Below are positions 6,446-13,337 of a DNA stretch of 14,563 bases, piece after piece. The first letter of the stretch is position 1. The number at the start of each line of letters is the position of its first letter. The notes below the pieces were generated by a model. It ran no database searches and was not told the origin of the DNA. It worked only from the letters and a program-made list of their open reading frames with translations. This DNA comes from Planctomyces sp. (GTDB taxonomy: Bacteria > Planctomycetota > Planctomycetia > Planctomycetales > Planctomycetaceae), in assembly GCA_005809115.1 (NCBI GenBank), contig SYLK01000157.1, positions 1 to 14,563 on the forward strand. The letters are read 5' to 3'. The position numbers and the translations under genes were made by a program.

Positions 6446-8645
6446 CCAGACCACTGACGTCGGAAACATGCCGGATTTCCGCACCGGCTGTGCGATAGCT
6501 CAGTTCCGCGGTCGCAATGGCAGCCGGAGTTTCTCCGGCGACCGCCAGTCGCACCGGCACGCAGGCCGCCAGGAATGCCGGCAGGTCTCCGTATTTGACG
6601 GCCCCCGGCAGCAGATTCACGTCTCGAATGTCGGTGATCGCCGAGAACCGAAACCCCCGAGTTTCCACGGCCAGCGACTTCACAACGCTGCCGGCCAGCG
6701 CCGCTGCGGCAGTGCACATGGCTGCAGCGCCGCCCACACCCACCAGATGGATTGCGCGAGGCTGGTCCGCGTGCCAGGCGGCAAAAGCCAGCAGTGACAG
6801 AATGTCGTGGGTTCGCTGCGAGAACAGAGGATGATTGTAGCCCAGCGTGAAGCCGGAGAACTGGCGGGGGGTATCCACCGTGCGGGTCTGTTTCAGCGGA
6901 GTTCCGTCTGCCAGATAGTCGCCCGTATACAGCAGATCGACGGAGCCGACTGCGAACCCGGCCTTCAGCAGCGCCGAGATCGGCGGTATCGGTCCACCCT
7001 GCGCGTCGAACATCCCGGCCTTTCCCGCGCCGTCGATCCACAGCACAACCTGATGATTCCAGACGTGGGGATACAGGAATGCAGCGGGGATATCTTCTCC
7101 ATATTTTGCGGACTTCAGCCGTGCCGTGTATTCGCGGAAAACGCCGCGGTCCGTCTCTGTCAGCGTCTCGCTGGCGATGGTATCCCTGTCCGGAAGGCTG
7201 CGACCAATCATCACCTCCAGCGCCCCCCCCACCACCTCCCGAAATTTTCGCAGCTGTGCGGCACCTGTCGGAGCGAACTCGGCCAGTTGAGCCCGCGATG
7301 TGGCATCCCAGCTTCTGAGAAACGCAGTCTCCGCAGCCTCGTCCCGTGACGGCGCCGGATGCTGATCATTGAACACCGTGGCCTCCTCCCGGGTCAGCGG
7401 CACAAAGTCACGCTCCGCGATTTCGGATTCCTGAAATCCCAGATTCAGAAAACGGTTAAAGAAGCGGTACATCATCATCCGGCTGGGATGGTTGTAGTTG
7501 TGCGGAAAACTGAAATGCCGGGCATCCACGTGGTCCGGTGCCCCCAGCATCGCGTAGTGTGTGCGAAGTTCCGGCAGACCTTTCGTTTCGATATCAACGG
7601 TCCAGTCGTTCGCTCCCGTCATTGCCAGGGGCCGCGGAGCGGCCATGGCGGCAAACTCAACATTCCCGGTGTTGACTCGCAGATATGACGCATTCTCGCA
7701 GGTACATCCCCCCTGCATGGCTGTGGAGACCATCACGGCCGGAAACGCTGCGGTGACGCGGTCATCGAGTGCCGTCAAAAGAAATGTCTGTGTTCCCCCG
7801 CCGCTTGCTCCGGTCACACCGATCCGGCTTGTATCACAGTCATCGCGACTGCACAGCCAGTCCAGCGCACGGAGGGAATTCCATGTATGCAGTCCCAGCA
7901 CGTTGATCAGTCGCAGCTCTGCCTGCGCGCTGTACAGCCCCCACTGCTCCGGAGAAGTCAGTTTGTCGCGCTGAGTGTCAAAGCGATGAGCCAGTTCATA
8001 GGAAATGGATCCGCCGTCCGCGTACCCCAGCATGTCGTACTGGAATACCATGCAGCCCATACGAGCCAGCTGTACGCAGCGGGCCTGAAGCGGGTGCCGA
8101 CCGCCCACGGTAAACTGTTCACCGCCGGATTCGATCTCACTGGCAATCTGCGATTCACCGTGGTCATGAAATCGCCCGCCCGGCCAGTGCCCGTGCGGGC
8201 TGAGAATGGTGGGCAGCGCGCCGCTGCGCTCCGCGGGCCGATACAGACTTCCCGTGACCAGAAATCCCGGACTCCCTTCCAGAATGACCCGGTCAACCGT
8301 GTAGCCGTCTCGCTCCACACGCCCATGGACCGTCGCTGCCACCTGTGGACGCGGCGGCATGGGCCATAGTCCGGTGGCCACCAGAATCTGACGACGCAGC
8401 TGAGCCTTCCGCTCCATCCAGGCCGCCGGCGACGCGAGAGGCTGAAACGGGAAATAGCCGTTCAGCGTCTTCAGTTCACCCAGCCGGACGTCCGCCGGAA
8501 GTCCGCCCCCGGATTCGGCAGCCGCCACCGCACGGAAGCTCGACAACACAGCCTCGAGACTGACTCCGGTACCGACGGCGGCCGCAGACAACATCGTCCC
8601 CGAACACTGCAGCAGCTCACGACGACTGATCAGAATCTGTGACAT
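6420..8645 (-). CDS. Tat-signal alpha/beta hydrolase, acetyl-xylan-esterase-like, with second degenerate domain
   Basis: Predicted exported esterase-type hydrolase of 741 residues. The start of the protein has a twin-arginine motif (SRRELLQC) and a small-residue hydrophobic stretch, giving a probable Tat signal to about residue 45. The first hydrolase domain (about 60-400) has LSPHGHWPGG (oxyanion-region His-Gly), the nucleophile elbow GASGGG with Ser281, Asp347 in GANDWTVD (or Asp351), and His382 in FPHNYNH as a plausible triad. The GCTCEN segment is common in large planctomycete hydrolases. A second hydrolase-like domain (about 500-741) has VVLWIDGAGK and HLVGVGGAAA, where Gly638 takes the nucleophile position, so it is probably inactive. 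ATG 8645 has AGGGG 8 bases upstream; ATG 8651 is too close to that site. The likely substrate is an ester on a polysaccharide or similar. A run of eight G at 7230-7223 lies inside the frame. Confidence 0.85.
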   Translation of the reverse strand: MSQILISRRELLQCSGTMLSAAAVGTGVSLEAVLSSFRAVAAAESGGGLPADVRLGELKTLNGYFPFQPLASPAAWMERKAQLRRQILVATGLWPMPPRPQVAATVHGRVERDGYTVDRVILEGSPGFLVTGSLYRPAERSGALPTILSPHGHWPGGRFHDHGESQIASEIESGGEQFTVGGRHPLQARCVQLARMGCMVFQYDMLGYADGGSISYELAHRFDTQRDKLTSPEQWGLYSAQAELRLINVLGLHTWNSLRALDWLCSRDDCDTSRIGVTGASGGGTQTFLLTALDDRVTAAFPAVMVSTAMQGGCTCENASYLRVNTGNVEFAAMAAPRPLAMTGANDWTVDIETKGLPELRTHYAMLGAPDHVDARHFSFPHNYNHPSRMMMYRFFNRFLNLGFQESEIAERDFVPLTREEATVFNDQHPAPSRDEAAETAFLRSWDATSRAQLAEFAPTGAAQLRKFREVVGGALEVMIGRSLPDRDTIASETLTETDRGVFREYTARLKSAKYGEDIPAAFLYPHVWNHQVVLWIDGAGKAGMFDAQGGPIPPISALLKAGFAVGSVDLLYTGDYLADGTPLKQTRTVDTPRQFSGFTLGYNHPLFSQRTHDILSLLAFAAWHADQPRAIHLVGVGGAAAMCTAAAALAGSVVKSLAVETRGFRFSAITDIRDVNLLPGAVKYGDLPAFLAACVPVRLAVAGETPAAIATAELSYRTAGAEIRHVSDVSGLVNWLMEGV

Positions 8646-8794
8646 GCGCATTTCCCCTGTTTCTGACGAAACACCTCGCTGGACAGCGCCAGTTCACGGA
8701 GCGGCACTGGCGGCACGACATGGCAGAGAGTATCTGAGGATACCAGCCAGGCGCCGTCAATCATCACCAGCGCAAGTTGCCGAATTTTCAGCCT

Positions 8795-8817
8795 GTCCCG
8801 GAAGAATCCTCCCGGAC
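8795..8817 (-). terminator. Hairpin after the LysE-family gene
   Basis: A 23-base imperfect palindrome (GTCC...GGAC) can pair along almost its whole length with one mismatch and one G-U pair around a 5-base loop. It begins 14 bases after the exporter stop codon at 8831, where an operon terminator is expected. No clear T-run follows on the minus strand, only TGAAAATT nearby, so classification as an intrinsic terminator is tentative. Confidence 0.4.
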
Positions 8818-8830
8818 CGCTCCGCTGAAT

Positions 8831-9469
8831 TCAGCCCTGCTGAAACTGCCCCACAATGATTTTCAGCGAAACCAGCAGCAGCACTCCGGCGGTGATCACG
8901 CGAACCGCGCGCTGCCGCCCGGGAGTATCCAGCAGCAGCAGCCCCAGCCAACCGGCAGCAACTGCGATGCCACCGAATACAATTAAAGTCGCCACCAGGA
9001 AAATCGCTCCCAGAATCGCCGTCTGCCAGCCTTCATGTCCCTGATCTGCGGCGATGAACTGCGGCAAGAAGGCCAGAAAGAACGCGGAGACTTTGGGATT
9101 CGTGAGATTCATCATCAACCCGGTCCGGTACAGACGAACGCTGTTGCAGGCTGAATCATCGGGCGATCTGACCGGCTGCACCGCAGGATCACGAATCATG
9201 TGCCACGCCAGTTGCAGCAGGTAACACGCACCAGCCAGCTGCACGGCAGAAAAAGCCGCGGGCGAAGCCGCCAGGGCTGCCGCCAGCCCAACGCCGACCG
9301 CGGTCGTATGCAGCACCAGTCCGCTGCAGAGGCCCATCACAATCCGCAGACCGGCCCAGGGGCCGTGTCGAGCCGACTGCAGCAGCACGAACGTATTGTC
9401 CGGTCCCGGCGTCAGTGCGACCAGAATCGACGTCAGAAAAAAAATCAGCGCTGTGTCGGCGGGAATCAT
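8831..9469 (-). CDS. LysE/RhtB family exporter
   Basis: Predicted inner-membrane exporter of amino acids or related small molecules, 212 residues, the normal family length. The N-terminal signature reads ALTPGPDNTFVLLQSARHG, and NLTNPKVSAFFLAFLPQF occurs in the centre, both diagnostic of the LysE/RhtB group. About six hydrophobic segments are visible, at roughly residues 5-25, 40-62, 66-84, 112-133, 145-170 and 185-205. The start ATG overlaps the stop codon of the upstream propeller gene in the sequence ATGA (9469-9466), so translation is probably coupled and no separate ribosome site is needed. A hairpin 14 bases after the stop may end the transcript. The substrate is not deducible; proven relatives export lysine, threonine, homoserine, leucine or cysteine metabolites. 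Confidence 0.9.
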   Translation of the reverse strand: MIPADTALIFFLTSILVALTPGPDNTFVLLQSARHGPWAGLRIVMGLCSGLVLHTTAVGVGLAAALAASPAAFSAVQLAGACYLLQLAWHMIRDPAVQPVRSPDDSACNSVRLYRTGLMMNLTNPKVSAFFLAFLPQFIAADQGHEGWQTAILGAIFLVATLIVFGGIAVAAGWLGLLLLDTPGRQRAVRVITAGVLLLVSLKIIVGQFQQG

Positions 9470-10923
9470 TCGGTGAAGCTGTAAACAGCCGCATCCGTCC
9501 GAAGGTACATCGCACCCCGCGAAAACACCGGCGTTGCCACAATCCGTTCACCAAAATCATGAGACGACTGAATCTCAAACGTCCGCCCCGCCTTCAGGAT
9601 CGTCATCACGCCGCTTTCGCTTGCCAGATACACCTTCCCGTCGCCCGCCACCAGAGATGCATAGTAGTTTCCACGGCCCGCCGCACGCCCCTGATCCAGC
9701 AGCTCACCGGTGCCGGCATCCAGCAGTGTCACGATGCCGGTGTCCCGGACCATGTAGAATACCCCGTCGTACACGATGGAACTGGGGACTGTCGGAAGGC
9801 CGCGCTGATACGTCCACAGAACACTTGAGCCAGTCAGTTCACCCGTCCCGCCGGGACGAATCGCCAGCGCCACGTTCCGTGCCTGAGCGAATACCTGGGC
9901 GTGTCGCTCCCATTCCGCCTGGTCCAGCTTCTTGTCCTGATTCAGATCAATTCGGAAAAAGCGGGAATTCACTTCACTGCCTTCAGGCAGTTCTTCCTGC
10001 GAAATCCCCGAATCTCCGTTGCGATCGTAGCTTGCCACGGCTTCCGCATACGGCTCCATCTGAATCCGTTCGCCCTCGTCACCACCCGGCGTCCAGGTGG
10101 CCAGATGAATCAGGCCGTTTGCAATGACAGGAGTGCTGTCGACCAGACGCGACAGCCCTGAATACCACCACATCGGTCGGCCGGATGCCGCGTCGTAACC
10201 ACTGAGTCGCAGCGATCCGGCGACTACGATCTGAGGACCATCCGCGGTCTCCAGGATGACTGGAGTCGAGTAGCTTCGGGTCGCTTCGGTCCGGGCCGTC
10301 TTCCAGATGATGTCCCCAGTCGCCTGATCCATCGCCATCAGAAAGCTGTCCACGTCGTGGTCTTCGTTCAGAATCAGTCGATCGCCCAGCAGAATCGGCG
10401 AACTGGCAGCACCGAATTCATCCTGGAACGGTCCCATCCGCTTCTCCCACAGCAGATTGCCCTCCAGGTCGCAGCAGATCATGCCATAACTGCCAAAGAA
10501 GGCGAACACCTGGCGGCCGTTGCAGGCCGGTGTCGACGATGCCGGACTGCTGGTGGCGTGAAAGGATTCCAGCTGCTCGAACGGAACGACGCGTTTCCAC
10601 TTCAGAGTGCCGACGGCACGATCAAGCGCGACAATGGCCAGTTCCCGGCTGGCGGCGTCGTATGTCGTCAGAAACACGAAATCTCCGCAGACACAGGGCG
10701 TGGAATGCCCGGGGGGCAGCGGAGTTCGCCAGCGCTGCCGTGCGTCCGAACCAAACTGAGCCGGCAGCGGGTAGTCGTCCGACACGACGCCGTGATCTTT
10801 ACGGAACCACGAGGGCTCCCCCACATCCTCATCCGCATAACTCGCCGCTGTGTCCCGACCGGCAGTCATCGGCAGAACAGCCATCAGGAACGCAACCAGC
10901 TGAACAGCAGCAGATTTCAACAC
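9466..10923 (-). CDS. PQQ-type beta-propeller protein with inserted EF-hand pair
   Basis: Predicted exported beta-propeller of 485 residues. Recurrent blades of the type DxATGxxxWK are visible (for example MDQATGDIIWK, YDAASGRPMWW, LDAGTGELLD), as in PQQ-like repeat proteins. The residues needed for a catalytic quinoprotein dehydrogenase are not evident, so a binding or scaffold role is more likely. Two calcium-binding EF-hand loops are inserted between blades: residues 300-311 (DRNGDSGISQEE) and 326-337 (DLNQDKKLDQAE). The N-terminus MLKSAAVQLVAFLMAVLPMT looks like a Sec signal peptide. I chose GTG at 10923 because GGAGGGGG ends 5 bases upstream; the ATG at 10959 would add 12 residues before a worse signal. 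Its stop overlaps the LysE-family start, indicating an operon of these two genes. Function is unknown. Planctomycetes have many similar proteins. Confidence 0.87.
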   Translation of the reverse strand: MLKSAAVQLVAFLMAVLPMTAGRDTAASYADEDVGEPSWFRKDHGVVSDDYPLPAQFGSDARQRWRTPLPPGHSTPCVCGDFVFLTTYDAASRELAIVALDRAVGTLKWKRVVPFEQLESFHATSSPASSTPACNGRQVFAFFGSYGMICCDLEGNLLWEKRMGPFQDEFGAASSPILLGDRLILNEDHDVDSFLMAMDQATGDIIWKTARTEATRSYSTPVILETADGPQIVVAGSLRLSGYDAASGRPMWWYSGLSRLVDSTPVIANGLIHLATWTPGGDEGERIQMEPYAEAVASYDRNGDSGISQEELPEGSEVNSRFFRIDLNQDKKLDQAEWERHAQVFAQARNVALAIRPGGTGELTGSSVLWTYQRGLPTVPSSIVYDGVFYMVRDTGIVTLLDAGTGELLDQGRAAGRGNYYASLVAGDGKVYLASESGVMTILKAGRTFEIQSSHDFGERIVATPVFSRGAMYLRTDAAVYSFTE

Positions 10924-10966
10924 AACAGCCCCCTCCGGCAATTTCTCGAGTCCCCGCATCGCGTTC

Positions 10967-10984
10967 CGCGCCGCGGCCGGCGCG
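10967..10984 (-). terminator. GC-rich hairpin between the ATP-grasp and propeller genes
   Basis: CGCGCCG, loop CGGC, CGGCGCG form a perfect 7-bp stem closed by a tetraloop. It lies 50 bases past the ATP-grasp stop (11035) and 43 bases before the GTG start of the propeller gene. It could be a terminator of the mch transcript or a leader structure of the next gene. No T-run follows on the minus strand. Confidence 0.35.
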
Positions 10985-11034
10985 TCTCACAGTCTATCGA
11001 CTGCCCCTTCCGACCACCACACCGGCGGCACCGC

Positions 11035-11943
11035 TCACGCACGTCGCTCCAGCCAGTGAAACAGGCGGTCGGGTACGTCGACGCCGCAGACACGGGCCAG
11101 CCCCTTCCACCCAGGCACGGCATTGACTTCGATCAGGAGCGGATTTCCGTCTGCAGCGTACATCAGGTCGACACCAGCGAAGTCGCATTCCGTGGCGATC
11201 GCCGCTGCTGACGCCAGACGCAGTTCCGCAGCCGTGGGAGTGTGGCGGATGGCGGTGCCCTGCTGTGAGATATTGGCCCGAAAGTCGCCCTCGCGGGGAA
11301 ATCGCTGCATGGCACCGATCAGCTGCCCGTCGAGCAGCAGGATGCGAATATCGAAACCCGGGCCGGCAATGAACTGCTGCACATACAGAACGGCTCCGAG
11401 CCGTTCCAGCGTCCGAAAGGCGCGCCGGGCCAGTTCGCGGTCACAGACTCGCATGATTCCGCGGCCCTCCGAGCCGAACAGCGGCTTGACCACGACGTCG
11501 CCCCCCAGTACATCGAAGGCCGCCAGTGCCGCATCCGCATTCTCACACACCACCGTCGACGGTACGGACAGGCCCGCCAGTGCCAGCCGCTGCGTCGTCA
11601 GATACTTGTCCACGGCACATTCCAGTCCGCGGGGTGAATTCACCACCCCGACGCCACACGCCGCCAGACCGCCCAGCACGTCCATCCGAGCCACAACCTG
11701 TTCGAGGGTCCCGGGAGACATCGTCCGCACCAGCACGTAATCCAGGGATCTGACGTCAACAGATCCGCAGTGAAGCGACAACCGCGTCCCGGATACAGAC
11801 GCTCGAAACTGCTCGAACACCAGTGTCTGCATCACGTGACCACGCTGCGTGCCCGTACGGCACAACTCACGCACGTACCAGCTGTCCGGTTTTCCCAGAA
11901 TTCCAATCTGCATCAGGAGGCGTCGTTTCTTCGCATGCAGCAT
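11035..11943 (-). CDS. RimK/MptN-like ATP-grasp ligase in mch operon
   Basis: Predicted ATP-dependent carboxylate-amine ligase of 302 residues. ATP-grasp landmarks are DVVVKPLFGSEGRGIMRV (ATP-binding lysine and glycine-rich loop), YVQQFIAGPGFDIRILLLDG, GAMQRFPREGDFRANISQQG, and DLMYAADGNPLLIEVNAVPG with the magnesium-binding Glu and Asn. The closest known relatives are RimK and MptN, which add glutamate to proteins or to tetrahydromethanopterin. It lies 81 bases after mch on the same strand. As I recall, mch in methylotrophic bacteria is also clustered with an ATP-grasp gene (orf17). A role in maturing the H4MPT or methanofuran-like cofactor is therefore a reasonable inference, not proof. The start is uncertain: ATG 11943 has AGG 8 bases upstream, while ATG 11913 gives the usual family beginning MQIGILG but has no Shine-Dalgarno. 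Confidence 0.85.
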   Translation of the reverse strand: MLHAKKRRLLMQIGILGKPDSWYVRELCRTGTQRGHVMQTLVFEQFRASVSGTRLSLHCGSVDVRSLDYVLVRTMSPGTLEQVVARMDVLGGLAACGVGVVNSPRGLECAVDKYLTTQRLALAGLSVPSTVVCENADAALAAFDVLGGDVVVKPLFGSEGRGIMRVCDRELARRAFRTLERLGAVLYVQQFIAGPGFDIRILLLDGQLIGAMQRFPREGDFRANISQQGTAIRHTPTAAELRLASAAAIATECDFAGVDLMYAADGNPLLIEVNAVPGWKGLARVCGVDVPDRLFHWLERRA

Positions 11944-12024
11944 CAACAAAGCCTGACAGGCCCCCGCCGCTCACAGAATCCGCCGCAGCACGACTCCGGA
12001 TGCGACCACAGGATCGCGGTACTG

Positions 12025-12972
12025 TCAGAAACCAAACGATTCCGCTACCAGCTCCGGCAGCAGCTGTCCGTATCGGAACGTTCTTCCTGTGCTGAGGTTG
12101 TGAAAGACCACGACCGCAGGACTGAACAGAGACGGATCCAGCTTGTAAAAATCCCGTTCAGCGGCCTCAAACAGCGTGAGAAACTTCTGACCGTGCGCCG
12201 GGGATGAACTGGACGGCACCTGCGGACCGATCGTTTCGATCAGCGAATCCTGGCAGCGGACCCAGAGATTCACGGTCGCTCCATACAGAATGGCATCGTT
12301 GGAACGGCCAATTCCCTGCAGATCATCCACAGGCACCGGAGGCAGCGGCGCATTCCCCAGACCACTGACCAGAGCCGACAGGGGAAAATGCAGTTCGTGC
12401 AGCTTGTGGATGGCAGTCTCCACGGATCGTGCCACAATCTGAATCTGGCCGGCCTGTGACGCCGTGCGGGCCACCGCCAGAATCAGGTGGCGAGCACGGC
12501 CGACTGCGTGACGAATCTGTTCCAGCGCTGCCGTCGTCGGCAACCGTCCGGCTTCCAGAATCCCGACCACGGTATTGTGGTCCAGCGCCGGAGGCAGAGT
12601 ATCAAACAGCGGTTCCTTCCGCGCCACCGCCCGCATGGGGCCGGACGCCATTGCAAAAAAGTCGTCGCTGGCGATCCGCCATCCGGCATACTGGCTCATC
12701 AGGCAGGCTTCCAGAGGATGGTCCGTGTGGACCAGCACTCGTGGGACCGGCACTCGGGAATCCTCGGCAGCAGCGAGCCTGACCTCGGCCAGGTCCGACA
12801 GGCACAGACGTGCCAGCAGCAGGCCAGCCGCAAGTCCGCCCTCAGCCTCCACTCCGAAGTCCAGCAGCGTGACTCCCTCCACCACGCTGACTGCAATCCG
12901 CAGGCATTCCGCCGCACCCCGCGGGATCGCTGCCAGCTGGGCCGCCCGCTGATTCAGATTCTGACCATGCAT
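12025..12972 (-). CDS. mch: Methenyl-tetrahydromethanopterin cyclohydrolase
   Basis: Predicted cytoplasmic enzyme of 315 residues that interconverts methenyl-H4MPT and 5-formyl-H4MPT, in the pathway oxidising formaldehyde to formate. Family landmarks: the N-terminal NLNQRA, SDDFFAMASGPMRA (102-115), GIGRSNDAILYG (220-231) and FYKLDPSLFSPA (275-286). Length is the usual one for Mch (about 315-325). The frame remains open upstream to 13260, but ATG 12972 has GGGGAG 7 bases before it and gives the expected N-terminus, so the extension is not coding. An ATP-grasp ligase follows, and leuC is divergent upstream. No fae, mtdB or fhc genes are in the window. H4MPT-linked C1 genes are known from methylotrophic proteobacteria, archaea and planctomycetes, which supports the host assignment. 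Confidence 0.94.
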   Translation of the reverse strand: MHGQNLNQRAAQLAAIPRGAAECLRIAVSVVEGVTLLDFGVEAEGGLAAGLLLARLCLSDLAEVRLAAAEDSRVPVPRVLVHTDHPLEACLMSQYAGWRIASDDFFAMASGPMRAVARKEPLFDTLPPALDHNTVVGILEAGRLPTTAALEQIRHAVGRARHLILAVARTASQAGQIQIVARSVETAIHKLHELHFPLSALVSGLGNAPLPPVPVDDLQGIGRSNDAILYGATVNLWVRCQDSLIETIGPQVPSSSSPAHGQKFLTLFEAAERDFYKLDPSLFSPAVVVFHNLSTGRTFRYGQLLPELVAESFGF

Positions 12973-13337
12973 CACATTACTCCCCACACCCGCTCCGAAT
13001 AACCCGCCAGTCCGAAGTATGATCGCCCGATTTCTGCTCGTCGAGTCACCCCGTGCCGCATTGGACACGGCGAACGCTGTTCCCATTACAGGAATACCGA
13101 CGTGTCGTTCTGCCTGCGGGAAGTGAATCCCGCAGGCAAATCCCGGCGGGGATCGGCGATCCGGCGGACCCAGCCGGTCGCAGGGGTGAAATCCTGCGAC
13201 CTCTGTGCTGGAAAACTGAGGAATCGCTTGCCCTGTGAACGTCACGGCAGGACAATTCACAGTGCGTCTCCGCGGCCGACCGCCATCGGGGTGTCTCGTC
13301 GCGTTCCTGAAATCTCCTCCGCCACCAGAACACGATA
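12973..13337. other. mch-leuC divergent intergenic region
   Basis: This 365-base gap must hold the promoters of the divergent mch and leuC genes. No convincing coding frame is seen. Open frames that cross it (to 13260 on the minus strand, and 13053-13238 on the plus strand) lack family similarity and run through the hairpins. The mch ribosome site GGGGAG is at its left edge. A possible 5-bp stem (CCGTG 13051-13055, CACGG 13066-13070) lies left of the main structured block at 13111-13201. An inverted repeat, CTGTGAA 13233-13239 with TTCACAG 13256-13262, lies to its right. No -35/-10 sequence is clear enough to call. Confidence 0.6.
13111..13201 (+). ncRNA. Candidate structured leader RNA with four perfect hairpins
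   Basis: Four perfect hairpins follow one another. HP1 has a 10-bp stem, TGCCTGCGGG (13111-13120) with CCCGCAGGCA (13129-13138) and loop AAGTGAAT. HP2 is ATCCC/GGGAT with loop GGCG (13140-13153). HP3 is CCGGC/GCCGG with a 7-base loop (13161-13177). HP4 has a 9-bp stem, GGTCGCAGG (13176-13184) with CCTGCGACC (13193-13201) and loop GGTGAAAT. The HP1 and HP4 loops both contain GTGAA, and their arms share CCTGCG/CGCAGG, so the two can exchange partners. HP3 and HP4 also compete for two bases. Strand is assigned to leuC, 136 bases downstream, but the palindromes would serve an mch leader on the other strand equally well. It could also be DNA operators. I do not recognise a known riboswitch class. 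Confidence 0.45.

Noticed and set aside
13111..13201. Cobalamin riboswitch
   Set aside because: The GGTGAAAT hairpin resembles one element of that class, but the B12-box core (a GCCACTG-like string) and the CCCGC-ACTGT segment are absent on both strands.
12973..13260. N-terminal extension of mch to 13260
   Set aside because: The added 96 residues are Pro/Arg-rich, run through the perfect hairpins and do not match Mch, while the ATG at 12972 has a good ribosome site and gives the family's normal length.
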